Shown here in pieces: positions 61,346-64,000 of a DNA stretch of 64,000 nucleotides (positions within the stretch are counted from its first letter, which is position 1; each line of letters starts with the position of its first letter). This DNA comes from Pseudalkalibacillus hwajinpoensis. Its GTDB lineage: Bacteria > Bacillota > Bacilli > Bacillales > Guptibacillaceae. Under the pieces are notes generated by a model. The model ran no database searches, was not told where the DNA came from, and worked only from the letters and a program-made list of their open reading frames with translations. Both the position numbers and the translations under genes were made by a program. The stretch covers positions 682,001 through 746,000 of the forward strand of contig NZ_JADFCM010000008.1 of NCBI RefSeq assembly GCF_015234585.1, given 5' to 3'.

Positions 61346-62059
61346 ATGCTTACGGAACTATTTAATAAATCCAAACATACTGTTGTTTTAACAGGAGCAG
61401 GGATGAGTACAGAAAGCGGTTTGCCTGACTTTCGATCTGCACTCGATGGAATGTGGAATGAGGTAGACCCGCTTCAATTTGCAAGCAGAGATGCGATGAA
61501 ATACGAACGAGATTTATTTGTTCGATTCTATAAGCAACGTATACAAAAGCTAAACGAAGCTTCTCCTCATAGAGGATACTATCATCTTGCTGAATGGGAA
61601 CGAAGCGGAGAGCTCGGCTGTATTCTCACTCAAAACGTTGATGGGTTTCATCAGTTGGCCGGTAGTCAAAACGTGGCGGAAATGCATGGCTCATTACGAT
61701 CCATTTATTGTGATGAATGTGGAGAAAAAGCTTCAAGTGAAAAATACATGAATGATGATTTTGTCTGCCACTGCGGGGGATTTAACAGACCTGGCATTGT
61801 ATTATTTGGTGAACCACTTCCAATGAACGCGATTCATCAGGCGAAAGTGGAAGCGAAGAAGGCTGATCTTTTTATCGTTCTAGGATCTTCACTTGAAGTA
61901 TCACCCGCGAACGTATTCCCGATGGAAGCGAAACGTAACGGTGCTAAGTTAGTTATTGTTAATCAGGAGGAAACAGGGTATGACAGCGCAGCTGACCTTG
62001 TTATTCATGATAAAATAGGCAAGGTTCTAAATGATCTTGCTGAAGCTAAGGCACAATAG
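61346..62059 (+). CDS. NAD-dependent protein deacylase (sirtuin)
   Basis: 237 residues, Sir2 fold. NAD site VLTGAGMSTESGLPDFRS, QNVDGFH, catalytic MHGSL (His), and GSSLEVSPAN. Zinc ligands CDEC and CHC are present. Removes acetyl or other acyl groups from lysine. The start ATG 61346 follows GCTGGTGA; the earlier ATG 61328 has no site. It differs from SrtN-type only in details not judged here. Confidence 0.92.
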   Translation: MLTELFNKSKHTVVLTGAGMSTESGLPDFRSALDGMWNEVDPLQFASRDAMKYERDLFVRFYKQRIQKLNEASPHRGYYHLAEWERSGELGCILTQNVDGFHQLAGSQNVAEMHGSLRSIYCDECGEKASSEKYMNDDFVCHCGGFNRPGIVLFGEPLPMNAIHQAKVEAKKADLFIVLGSSLEVSPANVFPMEAKRNGAKLVIVNQEETGYDSAADLVIHDKIGKVLNDLAEAKAQ

Positions 62060-62072
62060 AACATGGAGACAT

Positions 62073-62104
62073 AAAAAAATGCCGACATATATCGGTGTTT
62101 TTTT
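62073..62104 (+). terminator. Rho-independent terminator
   Basis: AATGCCGA/TCGGTGTT (two G-T pairs) with A and T runs. Confidence 0.75.
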
Positions 62105-62178
62105 ATGGTCGAATTGACACTATTTTTCGAACATATTTAATAGTAAGATAAAAAGAGATAGAAAGGAGATGTCGGTGT

Positions 62179-62667
62179 TTGATAGTATTACAACCAATGA
62201 ATGATTATGATTTTAAACAATTTCTTGAAGTGTCGATTGATAGCTATGCAGAGGAAAAAGCTTCAGCAGGAAATTGGAAACAAGAAGAGGCGTATGAAAA
62301 GTCAAAGCAGGAATTCGAACGATTATTGCCTGAAGGAAGGCACACCGAAGATCATTTTCTGTATACCATTGTTAATGAAGCTATAGAGGAAAAGCTAGGA
62401 AGCTTATGGGTGAAGGTGGATAACGAAGCAAAGGAAGCATTTATCTATGAGTTTGCTGTAAATGAAGATAAACAAGGTAGAGGCTTTGGGACAGAAGCCA
62501 TAAAGGAACTTGAAGTACTGTTAGAGAAAAAAGACATTAAAGGACTTTCGCTTCATGTTTTTGGTCATAATACAAAAGCGATTCGACTTTATGAGCGTTT
62601 AGGATTTAAGACTACAAATATTAATATGAAGAAAAGCTTACAACCAAAGTCGTCATTGTCTGATTGA
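62179..62667 (+). CDS. GNAT-family N-acetyltransferase
   Basis: 162 residues. Acetyl-CoA loop FAVNEDKQGRGFGTEAIKELE and C-terminal HVFGHNTKAIRLYERLGFKTTNINMKKSL, the typical motif A and B arrangement. Substrate unknown. TTG start with AAAGGAGATG upstream. The LOG-family gene follows after 21 bases. Confidence 0.88.
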   Translation: MIVLQPMNDYDFKQFLEVSIDSYAEEKASAGNWKQEEAYEKSKQEFERLLPEGRHTEDHFLYTIVNEAIEEKLGSLWVKVDNEAKEAFIYEFAVNEDKQGRGFGTEAIKELEVLLEKKDIKGLSLHVFGHNTKAIRLYERLGFKTTNINMKKSLQPKSSLSD

Positions 62668-62688
62668 TATGAGGGGGGGGATCTGAAA

Positions 62689-63285
62689 ATGAACGAACTG
62701 AAACGGATGACTGTTTTTTGTGGATCCAGTGAGAATGTTGATAACCACTATTTTGAAGCCGTCGAGCAGCTTGGCAAGGAGCTTGCGGATAAGGAGATTG
62801 AAGTGGTCTACGGTGGAGGCAATGTCGGGTTAATGGGGGCACTAGCAAGATCGGTTTTAAAAGCTGGAGGCAAAGTGACAGGGATCATTCCTCGTAAAAT
62901 ATATGATAATGTGACCCACATAGAGCTATCGAACTTAGTTATAGTCGATACAATGCATGAACGTAAAGCCAAGATGTATGAGTTAGGCGATGCTTTCATA
63001 GCGTTACCTGGTGGAATTGGAACCCTTGAAGAATTAACGGAGATATTCACCTGGTATCAGCTTGAATATCATAATAAACCGATTGGACTCTTGAATACAA
63101 AAGGCTATTATGATCGCTTTTATCTCATGCTTGAGCACATGGTAGAGGAAGGCTTTCTTCATAAGCGATATATGGAGCCGTTGCTTACAGAAGAAAACCC
63201 TGAGAAACTTGTTGCGATGATCAGTCGACATTCGGTTCCTATGATGAATAAATGGAAGCAGGATGATATAAGTGATCGCATTTAA
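62689..63285 (+). CDS. LOG-family (TIGR00730) Rossmann protein, putative cytokinin-type phosphoribohydrolase
   Basis: 198 residues. Signatures VFCGSSENVD, VVYGGGNVGLMGALARS and ALPGGIGTLEELTEIFTW (PGGxGTxxE). The motif marks nucleoside-5'-monophosphate phosphoribohydrolases such as plant LOG, and the YvdD-like Bacillus members. ATG with GAGGGGGGG upstream. Cotranscribed with the GNAT gene. Confidence 0.9.
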   Translation: MNELKRMTVFCGSSENVDNHYFEAVEQLGKELADKEIEVVYGGGNVGLMGALARSVLKAGGKVTGIIPRKIYDNVTHIELSNLVIVDTMHERKAKMYELGDAFIALPGGIGTLEELTEIFTWYQLEYHNKPIGLLNTKGYYDRFYLMLEHMVEEGFLHKRYMEPLLTEENPEKLVAMISRHSVPMMNKWKQDDISDRI

Positions 63286-63311
63286 ATACCGGATATTCCG
63301 GTATTTTTTTT
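63286..63311 (+). terminator. Rho-independent terminator
   Basis: AATACCGG/CCGGTATT hairpin followed by a run of T. Confidence 0.8.
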
Positions 63312-63465
63312 GCTTTCCTATACTTAAAGTATGATTGTCTATTCAAAACGTAAACAAACCTAAATTAATTAAGTATTCAGACAAAAAGAAGGGATTACCT
63401 CTGTGAAAATGGAACTATACATACGCAAACCAAATCTAAGAGAAGAAAGATGTGGAGGTTTCTAA

Positions 63466-64000
63466 ATGTATATAACCATCGGTTCTTTGTTCCTTCAAAC
63501 GGTAAAAAAGTATGGTAGGGAAGAAGCGCTAGTTGATGTAGATCGAAATATAAGATGGACGTATAAGGAATGGAATAGCGAGGTGAATCGCCTCGCGAAT
63601 GCTTTACTAGATGCAGGAGTTAAAAAGGGAGATCGCGTATCGACCTTCTTATTTAACACTGTGGAATTAGCTACGGTTTATTTTGCGAGTGCAAAAATCG
63701 GAGCTGTTATTAATCCCATTAATTTTAGATTGAAATCTAATGAAATCGCTTACATTATTGAAGATGCGAAGCCATCAATATTCCTATTTGAACGTGCTCT
63801 CGAACCGATTGTTTCAGAGATACAGTCTCAGTATCCGAATGTTTCGTTCTGGTCAATCGATGATCATAAACCATCATACGCCGAGAGCTACGAGAAACAT
63901 GTTCGTCTTTCACACGATCAAGAGCCAGTAGCTGAAGTAGATGAGAACGATACTTATGCGATTATGTATACGAGTGGAACGACTGGTAGACCTAAAGGTG
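63466..64000 (+). CDS. AMP-binding acyl-CoA synthetase/ligase, 3'-truncated
   Basis: 178 residues present before the window ends. N-terminal WTYKEWNSEVNRLANALLDAGVKKGDRVSTFLFNTVELATVYFASAKIGAVINPINFRL and the P-loop YTSGTTGRPKG at the edge define an ANL-family adenylating enzyme, probably a fatty-acyl-CoA synthetase. ATG 63466 with GGAGGTT six bases upstream. Confidence 0.88.
   Translation, partial: MYITIGSLFLQTVKKYGREEALVDVDRNIRWTYKEWNSEVNRLANALLDAGVKKGDRVSTFLFNTVELATVYFASAKIGAVINPINFRLKSNEIAYIIEDAKPSIFLFERALEPIVSEIQSQYPNVSFWSIDDHKPSYAESYEKHVRLSHDQEPVAEVDENDTYAIMYTSGTTGRPKG

Noticed and set aside
1..64000. CRISPR arrays, insertion sequences, prophage genes, tRNA or rRNA genes, and selA/selB/selD
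   Set aside because: None recognised on either strand; absence of Sec machinery in this window does not settle its presence elsewhere.

Overview
The window looks like chromosomal DNA of an endospore-forming, probably salt-tolerant member of the Bacillaceae. Support comes from strong Shine-Dalgarno sites with frequent TTG/GTG starts, AT-rich spacers, and many Rho-independent terminators. Spore genes (splAB, a gerA-type receptor cluster with sigma-G-like promoters), a tre operon with TreR-type operators, an AsnB-type asparagine synthetase, and two osmoprotectant genes (an OpuAC-like lipoprotein and a BCCT carrier) also fit. No prophage, insertion sequence, CRISPR array, rRNA or tRNA was recognised.

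Layout. 0-6 kb: a truncated MFS drug pump, a MerR/TipAS regulator with a 19-bp-spacer promoter, a hydrolase, an acetyltransferase and a soluble histidine kinase. 6-9 kb: DUF2187 and DinB proteins, then a peroxiredoxin whose catalytic cysteine codon is an in-frame TGA followed at once by a SECIS-like hairpin, i.e. a candidate selenoprotein. 9-15 kb: asnB, a DUF2254 membrane protein, small envelope proteins, an AEC carrier, and a 215-nt structured RNA resembling 6S RNA. 15-22 kb: spore functions, with splA-splB and a divergent germination-receptor locus (gerA-gerC-D subunit one way, CBO0543 protein-gerB the other) fired from two interlocked sigma-G-like promoters. 22-35 kb: housekeeping and stress genes, including a xenorhodopsin-type retinal protein, a divergent Rex paralogue, a second (cysteine) peroxiredoxin, thiM and an ABC1/UbiB kinase. 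36-44 kb: lipid kinase, nucleoside hydrolase, Ser/Thr kinase-like protein, AI-2E transporter, a 3D-domain wall protein, DJ-1 and aldo-keto reductase. 44.5-49 kb: a complete trehalose operon (EIIA, EIIBC, phosphotrehalase, TreR) with mirrored operators. 49-64 kb: GNAT enzymes, a hidden SinI-like antirepressor, nitronate monooxygenase, OpuAC-like lipoprotein, a large SWIM/SNF2 helicase, BCCT carrier, RsbR-like protein, sirtuin, LOG-family protein and the start of an acyl-CoA synthetase.

The most notable items are the candidate selenocysteine peroxiredoxin with its SECIS-like element (7.1-7.7 kb), the xenorhodopsin (28.05-28.73 kb), the 6S-like RNA (14.96-15.18 kb), the overlapping divergent sigma-G-like promoters (20.2 kb), and the 46-residue SinI-like gene (49.7-49.8 kb). 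All calls come from reading the sequence; no database search was run.
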